In this document: positions 15,538 to 29,061 of the stretch, piece after piece
Numbering within the stretch: the stretch's first letter is position 1
How the letters are laid out: every line of letters begins with the position of its first letter
Source of the DNA: UBA961 sp014191195
Lineage (GTDB): Bacteria > Bacteroidota > Ignavibacteria > Kapaibacteriales > UBA961
Reading direction: 5' to 3'
NCBI GenBank assembly: GCA_964204605.1
Contig: OZ123195.1
Span: 248,001 to 312,000, forward strand
Length of the DNA: 64,000 nucleotides
Position numbers and translations under genes: made by a program
Notes under the pieces: generated by a model
The model's input: only the letters and a program-made list of their open reading frames with translations
What the model was told of the DNA's origin: nothing
Database searches by the model: none

Positions 15538-18267
15538 ATGGCTAAAAAATCTACACCCAAAATGGGTGCTTCTATAAATATAGAGGCTATCCCTATTATG
15601 CCTATACAGGCTAATAAAAATCCTTTGAAAAAAAAGGAAACTCCTGCTTTGACTGCAAAAGCAAAAAAAACTTCTCAACCAAATCCTGAACTTGAAAAAA
15701 TTAAAAGTATACCTAAAAAGATAGATACTTTTGTTCAAGAAACTGGTCCGATTGCGAGTATTGCCAAAAAAAATAAAGCAGTAAAAGCTAAAGAATCTTC
15801 CGATATGGTAAACAAAAACATTAAGACAAAAGGAATTGTAGAGTCAGGTATTGTCTATAATACTTTAGATAATGTTATTGTTTCAATTACCGAAACTATA
15901 CCAGAAAAGGCTGTCAAAGCCAAAGCGTCAAAAAAAACGAATAAAAAACAAATTGTTCCTTCTTTTGAGAATTCAGGAAAGCAACAGTTCAAATCTTCTC
16001 CATTAGATGAGTCTACATCAGATATTAATGACGAATCGAGTAATCAAAGTCCTGTATTAGTTCCAAGAAAAATTATTACTTCTGATTTTAAAGTGATTGT
16101 TCAAGAAGTTCCAGAAGAAGATATTGTTTCCAAGCCAATCGTATCGGATACTTTAGAGGAAGATAGTGAAATTCTGGAATCAGAGCCAGAAACTGATGAG
16201 CAAACTGGAGATGAAAAATTATCTCGTCGTGCTAGAAGGCTTAGAGAATGGCGAGAAAAAAAGAAATTAAGAAGAATGCAAGGCTCAACAGAAAAATTAC
16301 TCAACAATGAAAATGCAACTGAAGAAATACTAGAGGAATTAATTCCATTACAATTAGAACACATTGAAGTTGTTCCTGAAAGCAATGAGATTGCTCCAAA
16401 AAAGCAAGCACCTGGGAAAAAGGGTAAAAAAAATAATCAAATAAAGAATATTATCCCACCTGTTGAGCTTACTGACATTAAAGAATTATCTGTCAATGAT
16501 TTAGCAGAAAGGCCCAAAACTATTACTCTACAACAACATCCTCCATTATTACCTTTGGATAAAGTTGGCGAAGATTTCCCTAAACTTGTGCCAATAGATT
16601 ATGGTGTTAAAAATCAGAAAGTAAAAGTAGATCCATTGCCGGTAGAACTTCAGTTTATACTTAGTAGAACATTGCAATTCCTAGAGCGAGACATAAGACT
16701 AAGTAAACCAGCTACAATTCTTGTAGGGGTTAGTGGTGGCGTAGATTCTATGGTATTGCTAGATATATTAGCTCTTATCAGTACTAGAGGATGGTGCACA
16801 ATTCATGTTGCGCATTGTAATCATAATCTACGGGGCGAAGAATCAAAAAAAGATGAGGACTTAGTAAGAAGAATAACTCATAAATATGGTATGCATTTTC
16901 ATCATACTTCTGTGGATGTAAAGTCATATGCTAAGCAGTATTCTTTAAGTATAGAACAAGCTGCAAGAATATTACGTTATCAGTTTTTTGACAAAGCAGC
17001 AAGGGGATGTCATGCAGATGTAATTGCAACTGCTCATAATGCTGAAGATAATGCAGAAACCTTGTTAATGAATTTAATGCGAGGTTCTGGTGTAAGTGGA
17101 TTGGCTGGAATTCCACCTAAAAGAGAATTAGATAAAAAATTGTCTTTAATTCGTCCAATTTTGTGGTGTTCAAGAAAAGAAATAGAAATGTATGCAAAAA
17201 CGCGCAATATTTTATGGCATGAAGATGAATCAAATGCATCTGTAGTATACACTAGAAATAAAATAAGACATGATTTATTACCAAAACTACGATCTGAGTA
17301 TGCACCAGGTTTAATAGAGGTTTTGAATAGAACTACTACTTTAATGCGAGAAGCGCAAGAATTTATAGCTGAGAAAATTAGCCATATCATGCAAAATGGA
17401 GTAAAAGAGATTAATAAAAAGTCTTTTTCAATTCAATTAGGTATGTTTTCTAGCTTGAAAGATTTTGCAAAAGGTGAATTGATTCAGGCTAGCTTAAGGA
17501 AATATTTATTGATGCAACCGGTACCGATGAGCTCGATAGATAAAATTATACAACTGTCTTTGGGTATTGTAGGTACGCAAAGCGATATAAATAAAGATTT
17601 ATATGTAATGCGAGAAAGGGAAGAATTAGTTTTTTCCAAAAGAGAGCCTCATATAGATGTTTTTTTACCAGTTAGTACGATTGGTACTATGAAAAATAGT
17701 GTCTTAATGTATACTGGAGCATTGGTTAAACCTGAAACGATTAAATATGGAGCTAATCCTTATATCGAATATTTTGATAGGGGATTGATAGCAGACCAAT
17801 TAATCATAAGGAATTGGAGGGATGGAGATCGATTTAGTCCTTTGGGGATGTCGGGCTCTATGACAGTAAGTGATTTTTTAGCAAATGAAAAAGTAGCTGT
17901 TGCAGATAAAAGAAAAATTCAAGTGTTGTGTAATGGAGATGATATTCTTTGGGTTTTAGGTCATCGAATCAATAATCAATTTAGAGTTACCGAGCACACG
18001 AAGGATATCATTAGGATAGATATTCAAATTCAAGACAAATCAGTACAAATTAAAGCTGATGTAGGCCAAGTTTCGAATGTGGCTATTAATGCAAAAAAAA
18101 CTATCCCAAATAAAAAAGCTCTTTCCAAGGAAATCGTAGTTAAGAATAAAACACAACAAAATATTTTAGAAGAAACAGAAGATAATAGTCAGAATGATAT
18201 AAAATTGGTAGGAATAAATCCACCTAAAAAAGGCAATTCTAGGAAAAAACCAAAAAATATTATGTAG
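15538..18267 (+). CDS. tilS: tRNA(Ile)-lysidine synthase TilS with long N-terminal extension
   Basis: TilS converts C34 of tRNA-Ile(CAU) to lysidine, so that it reads AUA. The catalytic core starts near residue 365: the PP-loop SGGVDS is at 399-404, followed by HCNHNLRG, the LRYQFFD helix, ATAHNAEDNAETLLMNL, RNKIRHDLLP and a TilS C-terminal domain (RDGDRFSPLGM, VLGHRIN), ending near 837. Typical TilS has 320-450 residues; this one has 909. Residues 1 to ~365 are Lys/Glu/Ile-rich low complexity with a basic-acidic patch (RRARRLREWREKKK), presumably disordered, and a ~70-residue Lys-rich tail follows the core. The whole frame is uninterrupted in AT-rich DNA, so the extension is probably translated. 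Start is the ATG at 15538; an internal start near the core cannot be excluded. Confidence 0.9.
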   Translation: MAKKSTPKMGASINIEAIPIMPIQANKNPLKKKETPALTAKAKKTSQPNPELEKIKSIPKKIDTFVQETGPIASIAKKNKAVKAKESSDMVNKNIKTKGIVESGIVYNTLDNVIVSITETIPEKAVKAKASKKTNKKQIVPSFENSGKQQFKSSPLDESTSDINDESSNQSPVLVPRKIITSDFKVIVQEVPEEDIVSKPIVSDTLEEDSEILESEPETDEQTGDEKLSRRARRLREWREKKKLRRMQGSTEKLLNNENATEEILEELIPLQLEHIEVVPESNEIAPKKQAPGKKGKKNNQIKNIIPPVELTDIKELSVNDLAERPKTITLQQHPPLLPLDKVGEDFPKLVPIDYGVKNQKVKVDPLPVELQFILSRTLQFLERDIRLSKPATILVGVSGGVDSMVLLDILALISTRGWCTIHVAHCNHNLRGEESKKDEDLVRRITHKYGMHFHHTSVDVKSYAKQYSLSIEQAARILRYQFFDKAARGCHADVIATAHNAEDNAETLLMNLMRGSGVSGLAGIPPKRELDKKLSLIRPILWCSRKEIEMYAKTRNILWHEDESNASVVYTRNKIRHDLLPKLRSEYAPGLIEVLNRTTTLMREAQEFIAEKISHIMQNGVKEINKKSFSIQLGMFSSLKDFAKGELIQASLRKYLLMQPVPMSSIDKIIQLSLGIVGTQSDINKDLYVMREREELVFSKREPHIDVFLPVSTIGTMKNSVLMYTGALVKPETIKYGANPYIEYFDRGLIADQLIIRNWRDGDRFSPLGMSGSMTVSDFLANEKVAVADKRKIQVLCNGDDILWVLGHRINNQFRVTEHTKDIIRIDIQIQDKSVQIKADVGQVSNVAINAKKTIPNKKALSKEIVVKNKTQQNILEETEDNSQNDIKLVGINPPKKGNSRKKPKNIM

Positions 18268-18382
18268 AATAATATGAATCATATATAGATATATTCTTCT
18301 AAAATACAGGCACTTACATACAATTAATTGATTATAAAAAGTATAGATAATTGGTTTGGGATGGTAACAAAATAAAAAACAA

Positions 18383-18414
18383 TTTGTTCATGAGTTAAAA
18401 GAATACTAGATTTG
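18383..18414 (+). promoter_or_regulatory. Promoter of the rRNA operon, Bacteroidetes consensus
   Basis: TTTG (18383-18386), a 20-base spacer, then TAGATTTG (18407-18414): both elements match the Bacteroidetes -33 TTTG and -7 TAnnTTTG consensus exactly. The predicted start near 18420 gives a ~230-base leader before 16S. Confidence 0.7.
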
Positions 18415-18468
18415 TATTCCCATTTGAGAGGCACTTTTTTTTATAAGAGAGTGATTATTGGTCGGGAG

Positions 18469-18497
18469 CGTACATTGAAAACAGGAAGCAAGAATAA
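18469..18497 (+). other. 5' arm of the 16S rRNA processing stem (RNase III-type)
   Basis: These 29 bases are complementary to 20269-20297 in the spacer after 16S, with only about two mismatches and two G-U pairs. Pairing would loop out pre-16S and form a long duplex of the kind cut by RNase III. Confidence 0.8.
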
Positions 18498-18651
18498 TAG
18501 ATAGATGAGAGTATTACGTTTTAATGTGAATACAGAAGTACATAATAACTCGTCAATTCCTGTGCTAGAGATAGCATACAGAGAATATCGTAAGCAACCA
18601 AATGCACAGCAGAACTTGAGATTAATAAGATCAAAAGATTCGTTAAATATA

Positions 18652-20518
<1,867 letters not shown>

Positions 20519-20545
20519 AGAATTACTCTGGAAGAGTAGAGAGAG

Positions 20546-20618
20546 GGGCCCATAGCTCAGCTGGGAGAGCGCCTGATTTGCATTCAGGAGGTCATCGGTT
20601 CGATCCCGTTTGGGTCCA
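20546..20618 (+). tRNA. tRNA-Ala (anticodon TGC)
   Basis: A 73-base cloverleaf: acceptor GGGCCCA pairs with TGGGTCC, anticodon TGC at 20579-20581, T-loop TTCGATC. The CCA end is not encoded: the bases after the discriminator A (20618) read CAA. The T-stem has a T-T mismatch (20595 with 20609). The neighbouring tRNA-Ile does encode CCA. Confidence 0.96.
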
Positions 20619-20946
20619 CAAGAAAGAAATTGATATGATTACTACGATAGTAGTACTAGGTAGACGAGCAAAGTAGTAGTACATTGACAATTGAGATGAT
20701 GTGTTGATATAGCCGGCGCGCAAGACGTGGTTATAGGAGGCACAGAAATGAACTAGACATATAAACACGAGCAATAATTAAGTATTGAGCGTCAATAGTA
20801 ATTGACAATAAAACAAAGAGCCGTTTTTTTATAGATAGAGAGTACTTATACTCGAGTCATGAAGAAGCAGCGTGCGTATGAGAGATAGTATAGTAATATA
20901 CTACATATTCAACACGAAAGAAAAAGCAGAACCTGTAAAGGACTTT
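20619..20946 (+). other. tRNA-Ala to 23S spacer with 5' arm of the 23S processing stem
   Basis: A 328-base transcribed spacer with no gene. Bases 20851-20879 are complementary to 23868-23895 with a one-base bulge, one mismatch and several G-U pairs, forming the stem that brackets pre-23S. Confidence 0.75.
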
Positions 20947-23720
<2,774 letters not shown>

Positions 23721-23954
23721 CATTGATCCTTCACACTTGCAAAAGGTGATGGACTCTCAGAATCCCTTAAAGATTCTGTAACAATGTCTAAGCCCCCTTT
23801 AGAGGTTCGCTTTTTACTGCTCTCTTCCTTTGGAAGAAAGTACTTCAAAATTGATTCGTTCTCATGAATGCGCATGCGCCTCTTTATGACTCGGGTGATG
23901 AGATAGATAAAACAGCATTTGTTTTATGATGCTCTTACTTATATCGTGTTTATT
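23721..23954 (+). other. 23S-5S spacer with 3' arm of the 23S processing stem
   Basis: A 234-base transcribed spacer. Bases 23868-23895 pair with 20851-20879. No tRNA or ORF is seen. Confidence 0.75.
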
Positions 23955-24070
<116 letters not shown>

Positions 24071-24085
24071 TTATTCTTTATCATT

Positions 24086-24122
24086 AGCCTATATGCCCGA
24101 AACATATAGGCTTTTGTTGTTT
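24086..24122 (+). terminator. Rho-independent terminator of the rRNA operon
   Basis: A perfect 10-base stem, AGCCTATATG (24086-24095) with CATATAGGCT (24103-24112), with a 7-base loop, then TTTGTTGTTTTT. It lies 16 bases after 5S and directly before mutT. Confidence 0.92.
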
Positions 24123-24140
24123 TTATACTAAAAATATCCT

Positions 24141-24533
24141 ATGATTAATGTTGCTTGTGCTATACTAAATAAAGAAAATGGAGATATTCTGCTTTGTAAA
24201 AGAACCTCGCTTTCATCATTTCCTAATAAATGGGAATTTCCTGGTGGTAAATCAGAAGAAAATGAATTACCAATACAAACTCTTTATCGCGAGATTTATG
24301 AAGAGCTTTCTATTATTCCATATAATGTTACATTATTCCATTCTGCTACATATTCTTATCCCAATTCAATAAGTGTTAACCTTTCTTTTTATACAATTAC
24401 TTCATGGCAAGGTACATTGCAAAATAATGTATGGTCAGAAATTCAATGGGTTCCAATTAAATCTTTACATTTATATGATATTCTTGCAGGTAATAAAGAA
24501 GTAATTTTACTTCTACAACATTTAAATCAGTAA
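24141..24533 (+). CDS. Nudix hydrolase, MutT-like (8-oxo-dGTP diphosphatase)
   Basis: A 130-residue Nudix enzyme, the length of E. coli MutT. The Nudix box starts at GGKSEENE and ends REIYEEL (GX5EX7REUXEEXXU), with Ser in place of the usual Gly near its end. It is preceded by FPNKWEFPGGK, the MutT signature for nucleotide-pool cleaning, and the N-terminus NVACAILNKENGDILLCKR fits MutT. The likely substrate is 8-oxo-dGTP, but Nudix substrates cannot be fixed by sequence. It begins 18 bases after the rrn terminator with no clear promoter, so some read-through from the rRNA operon is possible. Convergent with the efflux operon: its stop abuts the permease stop. Confidence 0.88.
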   Translation: MINVACAILNKENGDILLCKRTSLSSFPNKWEFPGGKSEENELPIQTLYREIYEELSIIPYNVTLFHSATYSYPNSISVNLSFYTITSWQGTLQNNVWSEIQWVPIKSLHLYDILAGNKEVILLLQHLNQ

Positions 24534-25763
24534 TTACTCATATCGTAATGCCTCTATGGGGTCTAAACATGCTGCTTTCCAAGCTGGATAACTTCCAAAT
24601 ATTAATCCCATTATAGTACATGTCCCTACGCTAAATAATACCCAAAACAAAGGAATTTGTGTCTCTGCATTTATTAATGTACTTAATCCATTAGCTGCAA
24701 TTACTCCAAAAGCAATACCAATAATTCCCCCTAACTGGCACAATGTAATTGCTTCTATGATAAATTGAAATAGTATCCAATTCTTTTTTGCTCCAATTGC
24801 TTTTCTTATTCCTATCTCTCTTGTTCTTTCTTTAACAGACACAAGCATAATATTCATTATACCAACGCCTGCAGCTAGTAATGAAATAATACCAGATGCA
24901 ATCCCAAACATACTTAGATATCCAGTAAAGGAAGCAAATTGATTGCTTATCGTTTCATTTGTTTCGATTTCAAATGAATTATCTTCCCAAGGTTTCACGT
25001 TTCTTAATGAACGCATTGTACCAATTGATTCATCAACTGTCTGCAAGAAGGATTGTTTGGAATAAGCCTGCCCTGTAATTTCTACAGATGAACCCCATTC
25101 ATCTGTGTGGTATCTCATGAATGTAGATATAGGTATCATTATTTGATTATCTAAACTTTTACCAAACATCGATCCTTGTGATTTTAATATTCCAACAATC
25201 AAGAACTGTTGATTTTTTAATGTTAGATATTCTCCAATTGCTTTACGACCATTGAATAATTTAAGTACAATATCATTTCCTATGATAGCAGTAGATGTTG
25301 CAGATAATACTTCTTGAGCAGAAAACGATCTTCCTTCAATAATCTGCATATTTTTTATAGTAAAAAAATTCTCATCACAACCAATAAGTGAAATATCTGG
25401 ATCGGTAGATAAATTGCCAACTTTCGCTGTATATCCATTCGTTTCATCAGAAATACTTATTAAGTCAGTACTTTCTATATTATTCTTAAATTCTTTTGCC
25501 TGTGCATATGTAATATCTTTTCTATTTCTATATTTTCTCCATGAATTCCCCATATTAATTGTAGGTGTTCTTCTAATCATAAAAGAGTTTTCACCCATTG
25601 CAACTAATTGAGTATTAACCGCAGAATCTAACGTTGCGACTGCCGATCCAGCGCCAATAATAGAAAAAATTCCAATTGATATACTTAATAAGGTTAATAT
25701 CGTTCTTAATGTATTAGAACGAACTGATTCAAATGCTTGTAATATACTTTCAAGAATATTCAT
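24534..25763 (-). CDS. MacB-type ABC transporter permease, second copy
   Basis: A 409-residue FtsX/MacB permease with an N-terminal membrane segment (about 17-40), a large periplasmic MacB_PCD domain (about 45-270) and three C-terminal membrane segments. The cytoplasmic coupling element VSVKERTREIGIRKAIGAKK and the C-terminus DPIEALRYE are hallmark sequences. It is a paralogue of the next gene upstream, separated by three bases, so the exporter is probably a heterodimer. Last gene of the operon tolC-like > adaptor > ATPase > permease > permease. Confidence 0.92.
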   Translation of the reverse strand: MNILESILQAFESVRSNTLRTILTLLSISIGIFSIIGAGSAVATLDSAVNTQLVAMGENSFMIRRTPTINMGNSWRKYRNRKDITYAQAKEFKNNIESTDLISISDETNGYTAKVGNLSTDPDISLIGCDENFFTIKNMQIIEGRSFSAQEVLSATSTAIIGNDIVLKLFNGRKAIGEYLTLKNQQFLIVGILKSQGSMFGKSLDNQIMIPISTFMRYHTDEWGSSVEITGQAYSKQSFLQTVDESIGTMRSLRNVKPWEDNSFEIETNETISNQFASFTGYLSMFGIASGIISLLAAGVGIMNIMLVSVKERTREIGIRKAIGAKKNWILFQFIIEAITLCQLGGIIGIAFGVIAANGLSTLINAETQIPLFWVLFSVGTCTIMGLIFGSYPAWKAACLDPIEALRYE

Positions 25764-25766
25764 TAA

Positions 25767-27011
25767 TTATGACTCATATCGTAATGCTTCTACAGGATCC
25801 ATCTTAGAAGCGCGAATTGCAGGAATCATACCAGCAAGGATTCCAACGAATATTGATACCAATGCAGCAATTAACAATAATTGTGGAGGTACATAAGGAG
25901 TTAAAAAGTCTGCTTGAGGAATAAACTGCACAATTACAAAAATTAAAGCAGAACAAAAAACAAATGCTATCAAAGCACCTACAAAACATAAAGAAGCAGC
26001 TTCTACAAGAAATTGGAATAAAATAGAAGAACTTTTAGCTCCTAGACTTTTTCGAATTCCTATTTCTTTTGTTCTTTCTGTTACAGACACAAACATGATA
26101 TTCATAATACCAATGATGCCAACTGTAAAAGAAAGTAATGTTAATCCAATACCTATTCCCCATGTTGAAAATCTGAGTGTTTGAACTTCATCTCGAAATG
26201 TTTGTGTTTCATTAATAGAAAAGTCATCGTCATCTCCCGGTGCAACATTCCTTATGCCTCGCATTAATCCAGTGGTTTCAGATCTAACCTCATCCATTAA
26301 TTCATCTTTGCCAGCTTTTACTGCTATTGAAACACTTCTGCCAATTGAACCATAAATACCAAAGAAAGTAGAAATTGGAATAATTACTTGATTATCCACA
26401 AAATCCATCATCATATTTCCACGTTTAATAATTACCCCAACAACTTCGAATGATCTGCCTCCAATTTTAATATTTCTACCAATGGCATCACCATCAGGAA
26501 ATAAAGTACTTGCAACATTCCAACCAAGTACCGCGGAATTTGTACTATATTGATCTTCAAACTGAGAAAAAAACCTGCCATAAGAAATTGTACCAGCTGG
26601 TAAATTTGCATAGGAAAAGGGTACTCCAATGATTGAAATACCAGTTATGTTTTTATTCTTTACTTGGATAGTGCCACCCCATTTTCTTGCTTCAGGTAGG
26701 CTTAATTCTGCTGTATTAATTTTTTTGCAGAATTCTAAAGCTTGTTGATATGTGATGTCTTTTCTAGCCATAGTTTTACGCCAATTTTGTCCACCAGACC
26801 AACTCCATTTATCAACATACATCACATCAGTACCAAGCAAATTTACTGTAGATTCTAGGGCTGCATCTAGGCCATTCAAGAACCATCCCATCAAAATCAC
26901 AAAAGTAATGCCAATCACAACGCCAAGTGTCGTAAGAAAAGAACGCAATTTATTTGCTTGCAATCCTTCAATAGCAATCCTTGTGGCTTCACCTAATTCA
27001 CTAATTTTCAT
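25767..27011 (-). CDS. MacB-type ABC transporter permease, first copy
   Basis: A 414-residue paralogue of the neighbouring permease with the same layout: membrane segment near 25-48, periplasmic MacB_PCD domain, three C-terminal membrane segments, coupling motif VSVTERTKEIGIRKSLGAKS and C-terminus DPVEALRYES. The ATG overlaps the TGA of the ATPase gene as ATGA. E. coli MacB fuses ATPase and permease in one chain; here they are separate, as is common in Bacteroidota and Firmicutes. Such systems export macrolides, peptides or lipids; the substrate is unknown. Confidence 0.93.
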   Translation of the reverse strand: MKISELGEATRIAIEGLQANKLRSFLTTLGVVIGITFVILMGWFLNGLDAALESTVNLLGTDVMYVDKWSWSGGQNWRKTMARKDITYQQALEFCKKINTAELSLPEARKWGGTIQVKNKNITGISIIGVPFSYANLPAGTISYGRFFSQFEDQYSTNSAVLGWNVASTLFPDGDAIGRNIKIGGRSFEVVGVIIKRGNMMMDFVDNQVIIPISTFFGIYGSIGRSVSIAVKAGKDELMDEVRSETTGLMRGIRNVAPGDDDDFSINETQTFRDEVQTLRFSTWGIGIGLTLLSFTVGIIGIMNIMFVSVTERTKEIGIRKSLGAKSSSILFQFLVEAASLCFVGALIAFVFCSALIFVIVQFIPQADFLTPYVPPQLLLIAALVSIFVGILAGMIPAIRASKMDPVEALRYES

Positions 27012-27727
27012 TCCATACCTTGAGAATTCTGTGAAACGGTATTTTTTTCATCGGATTCTACTTTACCATCTCTAATTCTGATGATTCTTTGTGCATATCT
27101 TGCAACATCTTCTTCATGAGTAACAAGGATAACGGTATTTCCTTTATACCATAAATCTCTAAATAGCTTCATGATTTCAATACCTGTTTTAGTATCTAAA
27201 TTTCCTGTTGGCTCATCGGCTAAAATGATAGATGGATTTGTAACTAAAGCTCTAGCAACAGCTACTCTTTGTTTTTGCCCACCAGATAATTCATTTGGTT
27301 TATGAGTTAATCTTTCTCCTAATCCAACATCTTGTAATACTTTAATTGCTCTAGATTTTCTTTCTGCAGATGAAACTCCACTATATATCAAAGGTAATTC
27401 AATATTTTTAACTGCTGTTGCTTTTGGTAAAAGATTAAATGATTGAAATACAAATCCAATCTCACGATTTCTGATCTCAGCTAAATCATTATCACTCATT
27501 TCATTAACATCTAAACCTTTAAAAGTATAGATACCTGTACTTGGAGTATCTAAACATCCAAGAATATTCATTAATGTTGATTTTCCAGATCCGGATGGTC
27601 CCATTAAAGCAACATATTCATTTGGATATATATCCAATGAAATGTCTCTTAAAGCAAATACTTGCTCGCCACCCATTTCATACACTTTAGAAATATTTTG
27701 GATATGTATTAAAGGATTATTATTCAT
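27008..27727 (-). CDS. MacB/LolD-family ABC transporter ATP-binding protein
   Basis: A 239-residue ATPase with Walker A GPSGSGKST, the MacB/LolD-type LGCLDTPSTG, Q-loop FVFQSFNLLPKATAVKNIELPL, signature LSGGQKQRVAVARAL, Walker B IILADEPTGNLD and H-loop VTHE. It drives the mechanotransmission exporter formed with the two downstream permeases and the upstream adaptor and outer-membrane channel. It is 26 bases downstream of the adaptor gene and overlaps the first permease by four bases. Confidence 0.95.
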   Translation of the reverse strand: MNNNPLIHIQNISKVYEMGGEQVFALRDISLDIYPNEYVALMGPSGSGKSTLMNILGCLDTPSTGIYTFKGLDVNEMSDNDLAEIRNREIGFVFQSFNLLPKATAVKNIELPLIYSGVSSAERKSRAIKVLQDVGLGERLTHKPNELSGGQKQRVAVARALVTNPSIILADEPTGNLDTKTGIEIMKLFRDLWYKGNTVILVTHEEDVARYAQRIIRIRDGKVESDEKNTVSQNSQGME

Positions 27728-27753
27728 AGTACTTAGGCCAAAAAATAAAAGGT

Positions 27754-29025
27754 TTATTTCTTCATAGAAGAAACCGAAGAAACAGTGTCAATTTTAATAA
27801 TTGAGCCATCTTGTAAAAGCTTATTTATTGCCTGAAAACTGCTACTTATAATTTCTTGTCCAACTTTTAGTCCCTTTTTGATTTCTATAAAGCCATGATC
27901 ACTAAGTCCTGTTTCTACTTTTACCATTTTGGCTTTATCTCCATTTTTTAGAAAAACTACAGAAGGTGGTCTTTTTGAATTTGATTTTTTCTTTTCTTCT
28001 TGTTGTTGTATGCTGCCTGAAGACATTTCAGTTTCTGAAACTTGCACAGAACGTACTGTAACTGACTGTAATGGTACAGATAATACATTAGGATGAGTTT
28101 CGGTGCTTATCTCAACAGAACAACTCATGCCTGGGCGCAAGCGCTTATCTTTATCAATAATTCTTATTCGCACTTCGAAATTTGTTACTTCTTCTTGTGT
28201 ACCAGTAGCAGAAGTTTTTGCAGAATGGCCTATTTCATAAACATATCCAATCAATTCTTCATCTGGCATCGCATCTACTCTAATGCTTGCTGTATCTCCT
28301 ATTTTTACAAATACAATATCATTTTCGTCAACATCAACCCATGCATTCATAATATTTAAATCAGCAATGCGCATCATTTCTGTACCTTGCATTTGTGCAG
28401 TTCCAACTACTTTTTCTCCAGCTTCCACTGAAAGCGAAGTAACTGTGCCACTCATAGGAGAATAAAGAGTAGTTCTAGATGCTTGGGACCTCATTTGCTT
28501 TAAAGCTGAAAAAGCCCTAGTATAATCGGAACCTGAAGATCTAAATCGTGATAGAGCTTGTTCCAAAGTAGATTTTGCTCTGTCGAATTCTTCTCTAGAT
28601 GCATATTGTTTAGCGTATAAATCACTGATACGTTTAAAATCAGCTTGGGCTCTATCCATTTCTGCTTTAGTAGCGTCTATCGCAATTTTAGAAGCATCAG
28701 CTGAAGCAGTAAATTGTTCTAATTGTGATTGGACAATATCTGGCTGAATGCGAACTAATAATTGTCCTTTATTTACAGAGTCACCATCTCTAAAACCAAG
28801 AAACATTATTTCTCCACTTGCCTCTGAAGAAATCTTAACTTCAGTTTCTGGCCTAATTTTACCAATTGCACTTACTTTTTGTGTAATTGTTCTCAGTTCA
28901 ACTTTTTCTGTCTTTATCGCAATGCTTTCATCTTTATTTTTAAATAAAAAATAAGACAATACAACTGCAAAAATTGCTACTGAAATAAGTGTGATGTAAA
29001 GTGCTTTTCTTGATTTCTTAGCCAT
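27754..29025 (-). CDS. MacA-like periplasmic adaptor (HlyD/RND family)
   Basis: A 423-residue membrane-fusion protein with one N-terminal membrane anchor (about 8-28), a lipoyl half-domain (KVSAIGKIRPETEVKISSEASGEI), a coiled-coil hairpin (about 95-180, Ala/Gln/Lys-rich), the second lipoyl half (SPMSGTVTSLSVEAGEKV), and beta-barrel and membrane-proximal domains. A Ser/Gln/Lys-rich insert lies near 335-355. It bridges the inner-membrane permeases to the TolC-like channel. 36 bases separate it from the upstream channel gene. Confidence 0.93.
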   Translation of the reverse strand: MAKKSRKALYITLISVAIFAVVLSYFLFKNKDESIAIKTEKVELRTITQKVSAIGKIRPETEVKISSEASGEIMFLGFRDGDSVNKGQLLVRIQPDIVQSQLEQFTASADASKIAIDATKAEMDRAQADFKRISDLYAKQYASREEFDRAKSTLEQALSRFRSSGSDYTRAFSALKQMRSQASRTTLYSPMSGTVTSLSVEAGEKVVGTAQMQGTEMMRIADLNIMNAWVDVDENDIVFVKIGDTASIRVDAMPDEELIGYVYEIGHSAKTSATGTQEEVTNFEVRIRIIDKDKRLRPGMSCSVEISTETHPNVLSVPLQSVTVRSVQVSETEMSSGSIQQQEEKKKSNSKRPPSVVFLKNGDKAKMVKVETGLSDHGFIEIKKGLKVGQEIISSSFQAINKLLQDGSIIKIDTVSSVSSMKK

Positions 29026-29061
29026 AATAATGTATCAATGTAATAAGTAAAAATGTCAGAT

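Larger units (their letters stand above)
18268..18651 (+). other. Region between tilS and 16S: rrn promoter and leader
   Basis: 384 bases without a credible gene. The first ~110 bases are AT-rich with no clear terminator for tilS. The promoter lies at 18383-18414. The transcribed leader contains the 5' arm of the 16S processing stem (18469-18497). A minus-strand open frame that runs into the 16S gene is a shadow. Confidence 0.6.
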
